A DNA stretch of 64,000 nt from SZUA-444 sp965226565 (GTDB taxonomy: Bacteria; Bacillota; Clostridia; Oscillospirales; Ruminococcaceae): assembly GCA_965226565.1 (NCBI GenBank), contig CBDDDI010000004.1:186001-250000 (forward strand), in the 5' to 3' direction. How positions within the stretch are numbered: the first letter of the stretch is position 1; every line of letters starts with the position of its first letter. Below, one piece after another: positions 15,631-23,848 of the stretch. The notes beneath the pieces are model-generated. The model did no database searches. It was not told the origin of the DNA and worked only from the letters and a program-made list of their open reading frames with translations. The position numbers and the translations under genes were made by a program.

Positions 15631-17325
15631 TTGAAAAAACAAGGTTTTATTTTAGGTTCCTTTATTTTGGTTTCCTCTGTAATTATATCAAAAATCATAG
15701 GAATACTTTTTAAAATACCTTTAGCTAATATACTTGGCGGAACAGGTATGGGATATTTCAGCTGTGCATACGCAATATTTATGCCAGTATACGCAATTTC
15801 TGTTACTGGACTACCTGCAGCAGTCTCAAAAATGGTTTCTCAAAATGTTGGATTTGGCAAATATGCAAATGTAAAGAAAATAAGACGTGCTGCACTTATT
15901 GGATTTTCAGCATTAGGATTAATTTCTAGTATTCTTATTGCACTTTTAGCAAAACCACTTACAACACATGTTATAGAAAATAAAAACGCCTTAATAGCTG
16001 TATATGCTATTGCTCCTTGTATTCTTTTTGGAGCAATGATTTCAGTATATCGTGGATATTTTGAAGGTTTACGAAATATGTTTCCAACTGCAATTTCACA
16101 AATTATTGAAGCAGTTGTTAAACTTTGTGCTGGATTAGGTTTTTCATATCTAACACTTGCATATACAAAAAGAACATTTTTAGCAACAGGAAGTGTATTC
16201 GGAACTAAATGTACTAACCTTGATATGGCTTACCAAATTTCATTACCATATGTTGCTGCTGCTGCAATTTTAGGAGTAACATTATCATCAGCTATTGCTT
16301 TAATATATTTAATAATAAGATATAGATTGCTTAAAGACTCTATAACCAAAGAAATGATTGCTTTAGATACATCTACAGAACGCATGAGCACGCTTTTAAA
16401 GAAATTGATGTGTCTTGTCATTCCAATTGCTCTAGGCTCTGTAATAACTAATTTGACGTCTTTAATTGACCTCGGAACAATTATACGTTCACTAAATACT
16501 ATAATACAAGACAACCAAACCTTTTTTAAAAGAGAATATTATTATGTTTTAGATCAAAATACCACTCTTGAAATGCTACCAAACTTTATTTATGGATCTT
16601 TCACAGGTCTAGCAATAACTATTTTCAACTTAATTCCATCTGTCACAAATATGTTTGGAAAAGGAATATTACCTAGCCTTTCTGAAGCTTGGGCAAAAAA
16701 AGACCAAGAAAATGTAACTAAAAATATTAAATCAGTTATCTATGCAACCAGCCTTGTTGCAATTCCAGCAGGAATTGGAATAAGTGTTCTTGCAAAACCT
16801 ATTTTAAATTTTTTATACTCATCAAGACCTGTAGAAATACTTACAATTGAAGATTCAGTAAGAATTTTAGGTATAGGTGTTATATTCTTATCTCTTTCCG
16901 TTCCAGCTTTTGCAATTTTACAAGCTATAGGAAGAGCTGATTTACCAGTAAAAATCATATGCTTTGGAGTTATAATAAAATTAGTAGGCAACATTTCTTT
17001 GATATATATACCACAAATAAATATTGATGGTGCAGCAATTTCGACAACAATATGCTATCTTTTTGTTTGTGTAACTTCACTAATTTTTATTAAAACAGTT
17101 TCAAAAGCGAAACTTCAAGTATTTTCTCAACTTTTTAAAATAATCTTCTCTGCCATACTTTGTGGAATAACTGCAAAACTTTCTTATGATTTCTTTTATT
17201 CGATAAAAAACAGCAATTTAATGGTTTTATTCGCCATTGCATGTGGAGGAATTGTTTACATAATTTGTTTATATCTAACTAATATTAATGCTAAAAAGAG
17301 TTTAAAAGAAATATATTTTAAATAA
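15631..17325 (+). CDS. SpoVB-family polysaccharide/lipid flippase-like membrane protein
   Basis: 564 residues with about 14 membrane segments, MOP/MATE superfamily, SpoVB/YabM branch. Features include GILFKIPLANILGGTGMGYFSCAYAIFMPVY and GLPAAVSKMVS near the start, typical of SpoVB proteins that act in spore cortex and peptidoglycan precursor transport. The start is TTG at 15631, 5 nt after AGGGAGG; earlier in-frame codons cover the predicted promoter. The following genes mazG, hup and an S4 protein reproduce the yabM-yabN-yabO order of Bacillus, which favours YabM as the closest equivalent. Confidence 0.85.
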   Translation: MKKQGFILGSFILVSSVIISKIIGILFKIPLANILGGTGMGYFSCAYAIFMPVYAISVTGLPAAVSKMVSQNVGFGKYANVKKIRRAALIGFSALGLISSILIALLAKPLTTHVIENKNALIAVYAIAPCILFGAMISVYRGYFEGLRNMFPTAISQIIEAVVKLCAGLGFSYLTLAYTKRTFLATGSVFGTKCTNLDMAYQISLPYVAAAAILGVTLSSAIALIYLIIRYRLLKDSITKEMIALDTSTERMSTLLKKLMCLVIPIALGSVITNLTSLIDLGTIIRSLNTIIQDNQTFFKREYYYVLDQNTTLEMLPNFIYGSFTGLAITIFNLIPSVTNMFGKGILPSLSEAWAKKDQENVTKNIKSVIYATSLVAIPAGIGISVLAKPILNFLYSSRPVEILTIEDSVRILGIGVIFLSLSVPAFAILQAIGRADLPVKIICFGVIIKLVGNISLIYIPQINIDGAAISTTICYLFVCVTSLIFIKTVSKAKLQVFSQLFKIIFSAILCGITAKLSYDFFYSIKNSNLMVLFAIACGGIVYIICLYLTNINAKKSLKEIYFK

Positions 17326-17341
17326 TTTTTTGTATTTTGTA

Positions 17342-17370
17342 TTGAAAATAAATGTATAGTATTGTATTAT
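17342..17370 (+). promoter_or_regulatory. Predicted sigma-A promoter of mazG-hup
   Basis: TTGAAA (17342-17347), 17-nt spacer, TATTAT (17365-17370), 58 nt before the mazG start codon. Confidence 0.7.
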
Positions 17371-17427
17371 ATAGAGGTAACATATTCTTAAAATATGCTA
17401 AAATATTTAAGTTGAGGAGAAAAATCT

Positions 17428-18240
17428 TTGAAAACACTTGACTTTTGTGATAATAAATATTACACTATTAGAGACTTATTATGTATTATGACTAAATTAC
17501 GAAGTGAGGATGGTTGTCCTTGGGATAAAGAACAAGATCATCATTCTATTCGTAACAATTTTATTGAAGAAGTTTATGAAGCTATTGAAGCTATAGATAC
17601 AAATGATACTGAGCTTTTAAGAGAAGAACTTGGAGATGTTTTGCTTCAAGTAGTATTCCATTGCGAAATGGAAAAAGAACAATCTAATTTTACTTTTGAT
17701 GATGTAGTTGATGAACTTTGCAAAAAACTTATTGTAAGACATCCACATGTTTTTGGTGAAGTTGATGCTAATGACACTAATACAGTTTTATCAAACTGGG
17801 AAAAAATAAAGAATGATACAAAAGGAATTTTAACATATACAGAGACTCTAAAAAAAGTACCTAAAGTTTTACCCTCATTAATGAGAGCCGAGAAAATCGG
17901 AAAAAGGGCTGGCAAATCGGGAATGGATTTCCCTGACATTTCATCTGCGTTGAATTGCGTTAAATCTGAGATTTCTGAATTAGAACTTGCACTTAGCAAT
18001 AATGACAAGGAAAATATCGAAGAAGAGTTTGGTGATTTGTTATTATCTTGTGTTAATCTATCCAGAAAACTTAACGTTAATGCTGAACACTCTTTAGCTA
18101 AATCTTGTGATAAGTTTATCAACAGATTTGAAATTGTCGAAAATGACTTGTTGCTAAATGGGATTGATATTAAATCCCTAAGCATAGATGAGCTTGATGT
18201 TTTTTGGCAGAGAGCGAAGCAAACAAAACGGAAATATTAA
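17428..18240 (+). CDS. mazG: Nucleoside triphosphate pyrophosphohydrolase MazG
   Basis: 270 residues with two MazG helical modules. The first has CPWDKEQDHHSIRNNFIEEVYEAIEAID and EELGDVLLQVVFH, the metal-binding EExxE/ExxD pattern; the second is IEEEFGDLLLSCVNLSRKL. MazG hydrolyses (d)NTPs to the monophosphate and pyrophosphate and clears abnormal or excess nucleotides. The start is TTG, 8 nt after GAGGAG. It corresponds to the C-terminal part of Bacillus YabN; the N-terminal methyltransferase-like domain of YabN is absent. Confidence 0.95.
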   Translation: MKTLDFCDNKYYTIRDLLCIMTKLRSEDGCPWDKEQDHHSIRNNFIEEVYEAIEAIDTNDTELLREELGDVLLQVVFHCEMEKEQSNFTFDDVVDELCKKLIVRHPHVFGEVDANDTNTVLSNWEKIKNDTKGILTYTETLKKVPKVLPSLMRAEKIGKRAGKSGMDFPDISSALNCVKSEISELELALSNNDKENIEEEFGDLLLSCVNLSRKLNVNAEHSLAKSCDKFINRFEIVENDLLLNGIDIKSLSIDELDVFWQRAKQTKRKY

Positions 18241-18261
18241 AAATTACTGGAGGATGAAAAA

Positions 18262-18537
18262 ATGACAAAAGCAGAACTAGTTAACCTTATTGCAGAGAAA
18301 GCAGACTACACAAAAAAAGATGCTGAAAGAGCTCTTTCAACTGTATTAGAGTCTATCAGCGATACTCTTTCAAAAGGTGAAAAAATCCAACTTGTTGGTT
18401 TTGGCACATTTGAAGTTCGTGACCGTAAAGCAAAAGAAGGTATTAATCCAAAAACAAATGAAAAAATCAATATTCCAGCTAAAAAAGTACCTGCATTCAA
18501 AGCTGGTAAAGCTCTAAAAGAGGCTGTTGCTAAATAA
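18262..18537 (+). CDS. hup: HU-family DNA-binding protein
   Basis: 91 residues, the standard length. MTKAELVNLIAEKADYTKKDAERAL forms the dimer helices, GFGTFEVRDRKAKEGINPKT is the beta-arm start and NIPAKKVPAFKAGKALK is the end of the DNA-binding arm. It is a nucleoid protein that bends DNA. The gene follows mazG by 21 nt with a GGAGGA site, then has its own terminator. The sequence before 18230 ends in a T-poor stretch with no extra promoter seen. Confidence 0.96.
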   Translation: MTKAELVNLIAEKADYTKKDAERALSTVLESISDTLSKGEKIQLVGFGTFEVRDRKAKEGINPKTNEKINIPAKKVPAFKAGKALKEAVAK

Positions 18538-18559
18538 TTAATATTTAATTTAAATTGCG

Positions 18560-18589
18560 GAAATCGGCTTTATGCCGATTTCTTTTTTT
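18560..18589 (+). terminator. Terminator after hup
   Basis: Stem GAAATCGGC / GCCGATTTC with a 5-nt loop followed by T7. Confidence 0.93.
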
Positions 18590-18622
18590 CTAATTTGGTA
18601 AATACCATAAAGGAGGTATTTT

Positions 18623-18862
18623 ATGAGACTTGATAAATATTTAAAAGTTAGTAGACTTATTAAAAGAAGAACAATTGCAAATGAAGCTTGTGATGCTGGA
18701 AAAATTTCAGTAAATGATAAAGTTGCTAGAGCATCTTATGATGTTAAACTTGATGATATTATTGAAATAAACATGGGACAAAAACCTTTAAAGGTTAAAG
18801 TTATAGCTATTTCTGAATATGCTAAAAAAGACGACGCCTCAGAATTATATGAAATAATATAA
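18623..18862 (+). CDS. rqcP: S4-domain RNA-binding protein, RqcP/YabO
   Basis: 79 residues consisting of a single S4 domain: MRLDKYLKVSRLIKRRTIANEACDAG, then the second half VARASYDVKLDDIIEI. The Bacillus relative RqcP (YabO) binds the 50S subunit in ribosome quality control and helps the RqcH alanine-tailing cycle. Position after mazG matches yabN-yabO. An AAAGGAGG site lies at a good distance. Unlike Bacillus, the sporulation and division genes yabP, yabQ and divIC do not follow. Confidence 0.9.
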   Translation: MRLDKYLKVSRLIKRRTIANEACDAGKISVNDKVARASYDVKLDDIIEINMGQKPLKVKVIAISEYAKKDDASELYEII

Positions 18863-18880
18863 AAATAATAAGTTTAATTA

Positions 18881-18918
18881 GATGGTAAACACCAAAAAGT
18901 GTTTGCCATCTTTTTTTA
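18881..18918 (+). terminator. Terminator after rqcP
   Basis: Stem GATGGTAAACAC / GTGTTTGCCATC (one mismatch position) followed by T7. Confidence 0.92.
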
Positions 18919-19015
18919 TTAGCATTTTAAACTCCACACAATCATCTTAACCACAACATAATATAATACACTGGATAAGTTATAATTACCATCATCTTTT
19001 CAACAGGAGGATTTA

Positions 19016-20353
19016 ATGCAAAATGTTGATTACGGCACTATGCCTATTAAAAAATTGATGATCAGACTTGCTATACCTAGTATTATTAAAATGATTGTTA
19101 GCTCAATAAACATGATAGTAGACGGTATGTTCATGGGTAAATTTATCGGAAGTGATTCTCTTGCTGCTGTTAATTTAGTTATACCAATTATCATTGTTAT
19201 TTTTGGACTCGTAGATATGATTGCATCTGGATCTGGAATACGTATAGGAGTTTTGCTTGGTGAAGGCAACAAAAAAGAAGCTTCGAGAACATTTTCAGCT
19301 AGCACTGTATTAATTTTCAGTGTAAGCTTAGTTCTAACAATTTGCTCTTTTATTTTTGCTGATGATATTATTTATTATTTTATTAAAGATACATCTCTTA
19401 GAAAATTAGCATATGATTATGCAAAAATTTTTATTCCTGCTATAATTTTTATAGCTCCACATTATACATTTGATAATTTTCTTAGAATATGTGGTAAAAC
19501 ACATAAAAGTATGTGGATTAATGTTTTTGTTTCTGTATTAAATATTATACTCAACTCAATTTTAGTTGGATATTTAGGTCTTGGTATTTCTTATGCTGCT
19601 TTATCAACTGTAATTAGTATGATAGTTGGAAGTATTCTTTCAATTATTCCTTTTATCAAAAATAAAATGATACTAAAGTTCACAAAACCTTTAATACCTT
19701 TTAAAGATTTAAAAATGATTATATATAATGGTAGCTCAGAATTTTTTGAAAATATATCAGGTGCTTTTATGATAGTTTTAGCAAACTCAATTATGATGTC
19801 TGTTGCTGGAGCTGCTGGAGTTGCTGCAATGTCTGTGATATCATATATTGAAATGTTATTAATGCCTATTATACAAGGAATTATTAGTTCTGTTAAACCA
19901 CTTGTAAGCTTTAATCATGGAGCAAAAAATCATGAACGATTAACCAAAACATTTAAGCTTGTTTGTATAACAACAGCAATAATTTCTACTATATCATTAA
20001 TTTTAATGATGATGTTTCCAAACTTTTTAGTATCATTATTCTCATCTAAAAATGATTTGAAAATGCGTGAAATTGCCACCACTGGTTTAATGTTATATGC
20101 ACCATCATATTTATTTACTTGGCTAAACATGACTGTAGGTACTTTTTTAACTTCATTTGAAAAACCAACAGAATCTGTTATTTTAATGTCACTAGAATCA
20201 GTAGTCTTTCCTATTATATTTTTTATTATATTATCAAGAGCACTAGGAACTAACGGAATGTTTTTAGCACAAACACTAGCTGCTTTATCCACATCTTTGG
20301 TTGCCATTTTTATGTGGAAAAAAACAAACTCTAAATTAATAAAACATAAATAA
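19016..20353 (+). CDS. MATE-family multidrug/sodium antiporter
   Basis: 445 residues with 12 membrane segments. Two halves repeat the MATE pattern: IPSIIKMIVSSINMIVDGMF at the start of the first, and an equivalent NGSSEFFENISGAFMIVLAN at the start of the second. MATE proteins export cationic drugs or metabolites using a sodium or proton gradient; the substrate cannot be predicted. An AGGAGG site lies 6 nt before the ATG. It is a single-gene unit with its own terminator. Confidence 0.9.
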   Translation: MQNVDYGTMPIKKLMIRLAIPSIIKMIVSSINMIVDGMFMGKFIGSDSLAAVNLVIPIIIVIFGLVDMIASGSGIRIGVLLGEGNKKEASRTFSASTVLIFSVSLVLTICSFIFADDIIYYFIKDTSLRKLAYDYAKIFIPAIIFIAPHYTFDNFLRICGKTHKSMWINVFVSVLNIILNSILVGYLGLGISYAALSTVISMIVGSILSIIPFIKNKMILKFTKPLIPFKDLKMIIYNGSSEFFENISGAFMIVLANSIMMSVAGAAGVAAMSVISYIEMLLMPIIQGIISSVKPLVSFNHGAKNHERLTKTFKLVCITTAIISTISLILMMMFPNFLVSLFSSKNDLKMREIATTGLMLYAPSYLFTWLNMTVGTFLTSFEKPTESVILMSLESVVFPIIFFIILSRALGTNGMFLAQTLAALSTSLVAIFMWKKTNSKLIKHK

Positions 20354-20358
20354 AACAA

Positions 20359-20398
20359 TAAATCCTCTTGATTTCACAAGAGGATTTTTTGTTGTTTT
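20359..20398 (+). terminator. Terminator of the MATE gene
   Basis: Perfect stem AATCCTCTTG / CAAGAGGATT followed by T6; it also lies just downstream of the minus-strand tRNA-Thr. Confidence 0.93.
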
Positions 20399-20400
20399 TT

Positions 20401-20476
20401 TGGAGCTACTGAGGAGAATCGAACTCCTGACCTTCACATTACGAATGTGCCGCTCTACCATCTGAGCTACAATAGC
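20401..20476 (-). tRNA. tRNA-Thr (anticodon CGT)
   Basis: A 76-nt cloverleaf starting GCTATTG, anticodon loop TTCGTAA, T loop GTTCGATTC, encoded CCA. Single-gene transcript. Confidence 0.96.
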
Positions 20477-20561
20477 ATATACAATTATATTAATAAAAAA
20501 ATCATAAATTTACATAAAGAATTTTTTTACATTTTATTACTTCAAGTTTTTCTCAGCATTA

Positions 20562-20590
20562 ATTATATAATTTAAATACTTTATTGTCAA
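20562..20590 (-). promoter_or_regulatory. Promoter of tRNA-Thr
   Basis: Minus-strand TTGACA (20585-20590), 17-nt spacer, TATAAT (20562-20567): perfect boxes. The transcript start would be about 80 nt upstream of the mature tRNA. Confidence 0.85.
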
Positions 20591-20645
20591 TGTTTGTATA
20601 TTATGAATTTTTCAGTATTTTATTGTATATTTTGTCATATTGTAT

Positions 20646-20674
20646 TTGTAATCAAAACCTTTTTATGTTATAAT
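20646..20674 (+). promoter_or_regulatory. Promoter of the S26-like gene
   Basis: TTGTAA (20646-20651), 17-nt spacer, TATAAT (20669-20674), 33 nt before the ATG. Confidence 0.7.
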
Positions 20675-20707
20675 TTCATTAACATTACATGACTTTAGGA
20701 GTTAATT

Positions 20708-21943
20708 ATGAAAATAACAGCGAAATTACACAAGATTTTTAATGTAACTTGCATTGTTTTAATAATACTAATTTGTACCTTTTTCTCTATATCTTTAGTT
20801 TATGTTGCTCAAAATAAAGCTCCAAGTTTGTTTGGCTATAGTTTTTATCTTATGCAAGGTAATGGAATGATTAATAGTTCTAAATCATCTAGCATTCCAG
20901 ATAAATGTGGTGTAATAACCAAAAAAACTAAAAAAATCGATGTAGGAGATGCTATTTTATGCACTCTTTTTGATCAAGATATAACAACTGTATTACGTGT
21001 TATTGGAATAGAAAATCAAAACAATCAAAATACTTATATAGTTAAAACTGATACGAATTCTATTGATAAATCTATTAAAATTAAATCTAACGAAGTGGTA
21101 GGTAAACTTATTTATAAATTGCCTACGCTTGGATTAATTTTAAGCTTCTCTAAATCTACTCTTGGCATTATTTTATTGGTGATTTTACCTTCTGCTGTAT
21201 TATTTATAGCTTTGTTAATAGGTATTTTAAGAAAAATTAATGATGATAGCCATATATATGCAGTTAGAACTGATATGAATAGCAATCTATACAAACCACA
21301 TTCGGATTTTAATTTTGATAAACCGTATAACAATCCTGATGATATTGAAATTAATAAGATTAATGAAAAAACTTCAAAAGAACTAAAATATAGCTCTGCT
21401 GCTAAAAAAAATTCTTCATCAGAAGTATTACTGAATAAAAATGGTGAAGCAGAATATAAAAAAATACATCCTACTGCCAAGAAAGAAGATCTTGAAAAGA
21501 TTTTACCACCAAAAAGAATTCCACCAAAATCAACTAATCAAAATACTATTTCTAATAAACCACTTCCTAACACATCTAAATATAAAAATACTATTCCTAA
21601 CAAAACAATGCCTACATATAATAATAAAAATAATGTTTCAAAAACTTATGATAGTAAATCTAATTTTGACAAACCATTAAAAAACTCATCACATGACTAT
21701 TTAAACAACGAAAAACAAAAATCAATGCCAAGTGCAGATGCATTACTAGCTTCTTTAAGTAATAAGAAAACAGAACAAACACAACCACAAAACCATAATA
21801 AAATTAATAATAAATCAAACATTAAATCTCAACAATCTAATAATACACATTCAAAAGATACATCTTCTTTAAATGATTCTGAAAAAACAATAACTCAAAC
21901 TTTAGAAGACATGATGAATTTAATTAATGAAAATTTTAAATAA
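20708..21943 (+). CDS. Signal peptidase I (SipW/S26B)-like protein lacking catalytic residues, with long Asn/Lys-rich tail
   Basis: 411 residues: a membrane segment (about 14-33), a domain resembling SipW-type signal peptidases (PSLFGYSFYLMQGNGM, VGDAILCTL, NEVVGKLIYKLPTLGLIL), a second membrane segment (about 151-174) and a 230-residue tail very rich in Asn, Lys and Ser that is probably disordered and cytoplasmic. In active SipW enzymes the Ser of SGSM and a His (HR) form the catalytic dyad. Here the first site reads GNGM (Gly53) and the second reads LR (Leu96). The protein therefore looks catalytically dead. Function unknown. Monocistronic, with a strong promoter and terminator. Confidence 0.65.
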   Translation: MKITAKLHKIFNVTCIVLIILICTFFSISLVYVAQNKAPSLFGYSFYLMQGNGMINSSKSSSIPDKCGVITKKTKKIDVGDAILCTLFDQDITTVLRVIGIENQNNQNTYIVKTDTNSIDKSIKIKSNEVVGKLIYKLPTLGLILSFSKSTLGIILLVILPSAVLFIALLIGILRKINDDSHIYAVRTDMNSNLYKPHSDFNFDKPYNNPDDIEINKINEKTSKELKYSSAAKKNSSSEVLLNKNGEAEYKKIHPTAKKEDLEKILPPKRIPPKSTNQNTISNKPLPNTSKYKNTIPNKTMPTYNNKNNVSKTYDSKSNFDKPLKNSSHDYLNNEKQKSMPSADALLASLSNKKTEQTQPQNHNKINNKSNIKSQQSNNTHSKDTSSLNDSEKTITQTLEDMMNLINENFK

Positions 21944-21961
21944 CAAAGATTAATAAATATT

Positions 21962-22003
21962 AAACTCTCTTATGCAAATAAAAAGCATAAGAGAGTTTTT
22001 ATT
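21962..22003 (+). terminator. Terminator of the S26-like gene
   Basis: Stem AAACTCTCTTATGC / GCATAAGAGAGTTT followed by T-rich sequence. Confidence 0.92.
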
Positions 22004-22008
22004 TTATA

Positions 22009-22046
22009 ATAAAAAATTATCCTGCGTATAAAAACACAGGATAATT
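22009..22046 (-). terminator. Terminator of the sugar ABC transporter operon
   Basis: Minus-strand stem AATTATCCTG / CAGGATAATT followed by T6. Confidence 0.9.
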
Positions 22047-22066
22047 AAATATACTATTAAATAATA

Positions 22067-22924
22067 TTAACCTTTTACTGCACCAGACATAACACCTTTA
22101 ATAATGTGTTTTTGACAAGCAATATAGAAGATTATTATAGGAATAATAGAAACTACTAACATAGCCATAAGAGCTCCCATATCTTTACTACCATAACTTC
22201 CTGTTAATACACCTTGTACAGCAGTTGGAATAGTATTATAATCTGATGATAACACTATTTTAGGTAGCAAATAGTCATTCCAAATCCACATAGCATTTAA
22301 AATAGCAACAGTAATAGCTGTTGGTTTTAATATTGGAAATATAACTTTAAAATACATTTGAATAGGACTACAACCATCAATTATAGCTGCTTCCTCAACA
22401 TCCAAAGGTATACTCTTAATAAATCCAGAGAACATAAATACCGATAAACCTGCTCCAAATCCTAAATAAACTAATACTATTCCAAGCGGATTATCAAGAT
22501 TTAATGTGCTTGTAACTTTACTGATTGGAAACATTACCATTTGGAATGGAACTATCATACTAAAAACAAACAAATAATATAATGTACTTGTGACTTTACT
22601 TTTCACACGTGTTATAAACCAAGCACACATTGAAGTACACAATATAATCACAGCAACACTTGCAACAGTTATAAATAAACTAGTTAAAAATGGAGTTAAG
22701 AAATCTGTTTCAATTATACCTACTTTGTAGTTTTCTAAACCAACAAAAGTTTTGTCAACACCTTCAGCAAAATTAGGAAGACTAAATGGAGCATCATAAA
22801 TATAAATTCTACTTTTAAAAGAATTTATTAACACAATAAATATAGGATATAAAAATACTACTACTAAAGCTATAAGGATTAAAGCTATAATAAATCTTAC
22901 TACTTTATTTTCTTTCTTTCTCAT
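22067..22924 (-). CDS. Carbohydrate ABC transporter permease (MalG-like)
   Basis: 285 residues with six membrane segments and the EAA loop VEEAAIIDGCSPIQMYFKVIFPILKP that docks onto the ATPase. This is the CUT1 MalG type. It forms the channel with the MalF-like protein encoded just upstream; the two genes overlap by one base (TAATG). The transported sugar is not known. No ATP-binding subunit gene lies in the operon. Confidence 0.93.
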   Translation of the reverse strand: MRKKENKVVRFIIALILIALVVVFLYPIFIVLINSFKSRIYIYDAPFSLPNFAEGVDKTFVGLENYKVGIIETDFLTPFLTSLFITVASVAVIILCTSMCAWFITRVKSKVTSTLYYLFVFSMIVPFQMVMFPISKVTSTLNLDNPLGIVLVYLGFGAGLSVFMFSGFIKSIPLDVEEAAIIDGCSPIQMYFKVIFPILKPTAITVAILNAMWIWNDYLLPKIVLSSDYNTIPTAVQGVLTGSYGSKDMGALMAMLVVSIIPIIIFYIACQKHIIKGVMSGAVKG

Positions 22925-23772
22925 TATTGTTCTACCTCCTTGCGTCTTGTAAAGTATAATTGTGCAAACGCTATTATAGCAACAATAATAAAGAATACTA
23001 CAGCTTTTGCTTGTCCTACGCCTTCAAATCCTGTTCTACCATAGAAAGTATTATATATATCTAAAGCAAGCATCCTGGTTTCTCCATTTGGAGTACCATT
23101 AGTTATCGCTAAGTTTTGATCAAACAATTTAAACGAATTAGTTAATGTTAAAAATGTACATATAGTTATTGATGGCATTACCATAGGAATTGTAACTTTA
23201 AACAATGTTTGTCTTTTGCTTGCTCCATCAATTTGAGCAGCTTCAAGCAACACACTCGGAACATTTTGAAGTCCTGCAATATAAATTACCATCATATATC
23301 CTATAGACTGCCAACTTACAGCAAATATTAATCCCCAAAATCCATATTTACTATCTGCATCAATTGTTGTTTCCAAATGTTGCAAAACACCACTAATTAT
23401 CAATTGCCAAATATAGCCTAATACTATACCACCAATCAAATTTGGTACAAAAAATACTGTTCTAAAAAAATTAGTTCCTCTTATACCTTTTGTCAATAAA
23501 GATGCTAATATAAACGCTATTATATTTACAGAAAAAATACTTACTATACTAAATTTGACTGTGAACCATAAAGCATTTAAAAAAGTTCCTTGATCAACAG
23601 TAAATGCTTTTATATAATTATCAAATCCTACCCACTTTGCATCAATAATAGTAGTAAATTTACAAAATGACAAAACTACTCCTACTACAAAAGGCACTAA
23701 AAAAGCAATAACAAATGCTATTAAAGTTGGTAAAACAAATATAGGAAAATATCTTTTAATATTTTTATGCAT
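22924..23772 (-). CDS. Carbohydrate ABC transporter permease (MalF-like)
   Basis: 282 residues with six membrane segments and the EAA loop LEAAQIDGASKRQTLFKVTIPM. I chose the ATG at 23772 because GGAGG lies 4 nt before it; the frame is open further but has no site. It pairs with the MalG-like permease and the upstream binding protein. FRTVFFVPNLIGGIVLGYIW is typical of this family. Confidence 0.93.
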   Translation of the reverse strand: MHKNIKRYFPIFVLPTLIAFVIAFLVPFVVGVVLSFCKFTTIIDAKWVGFDNYIKAFTVDQGTFLNALWFTVKFSIVSIFSVNIIAFILASLLTKGIRGTNFFRTVFFVPNLIGGIVLGYIWQLIISGVLQHLETTIDADSKYGFWGLIFAVSWQSIGYMMVIYIAGLQNVPSVLLEAAQIDGASKRQTLFKVTIPMVMPSITICTFLTLTNSFKLFDQNLAITNGTPNGETRMLALDIYNTFYGRTGFEGVGQAKAVVFFIIVAIIAFAQLYFTRRKEVEQ

Positions 23773-23796
23773 AAATCCTCCTAAGTCTAGATAAAT

Positions 23797-23829
23797 ATCT
23801 CCCACCTATATTAAGTGGGAGATATTGAA
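23797..23829 (-). promoter_or_regulatory. Intergenic hairpin between binding-protein and permease genes
   Basis: A strong stem ATATCTCCCAC / GTGGGAGATAT without a U-tract. Such hairpins often stabilise the upstream mRNA and raise the ratio of binding protein to permease; that role here is inference. Confidence 0.6.
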
Positions 23830-23848
23830 ATATTACAATAAATTACTC

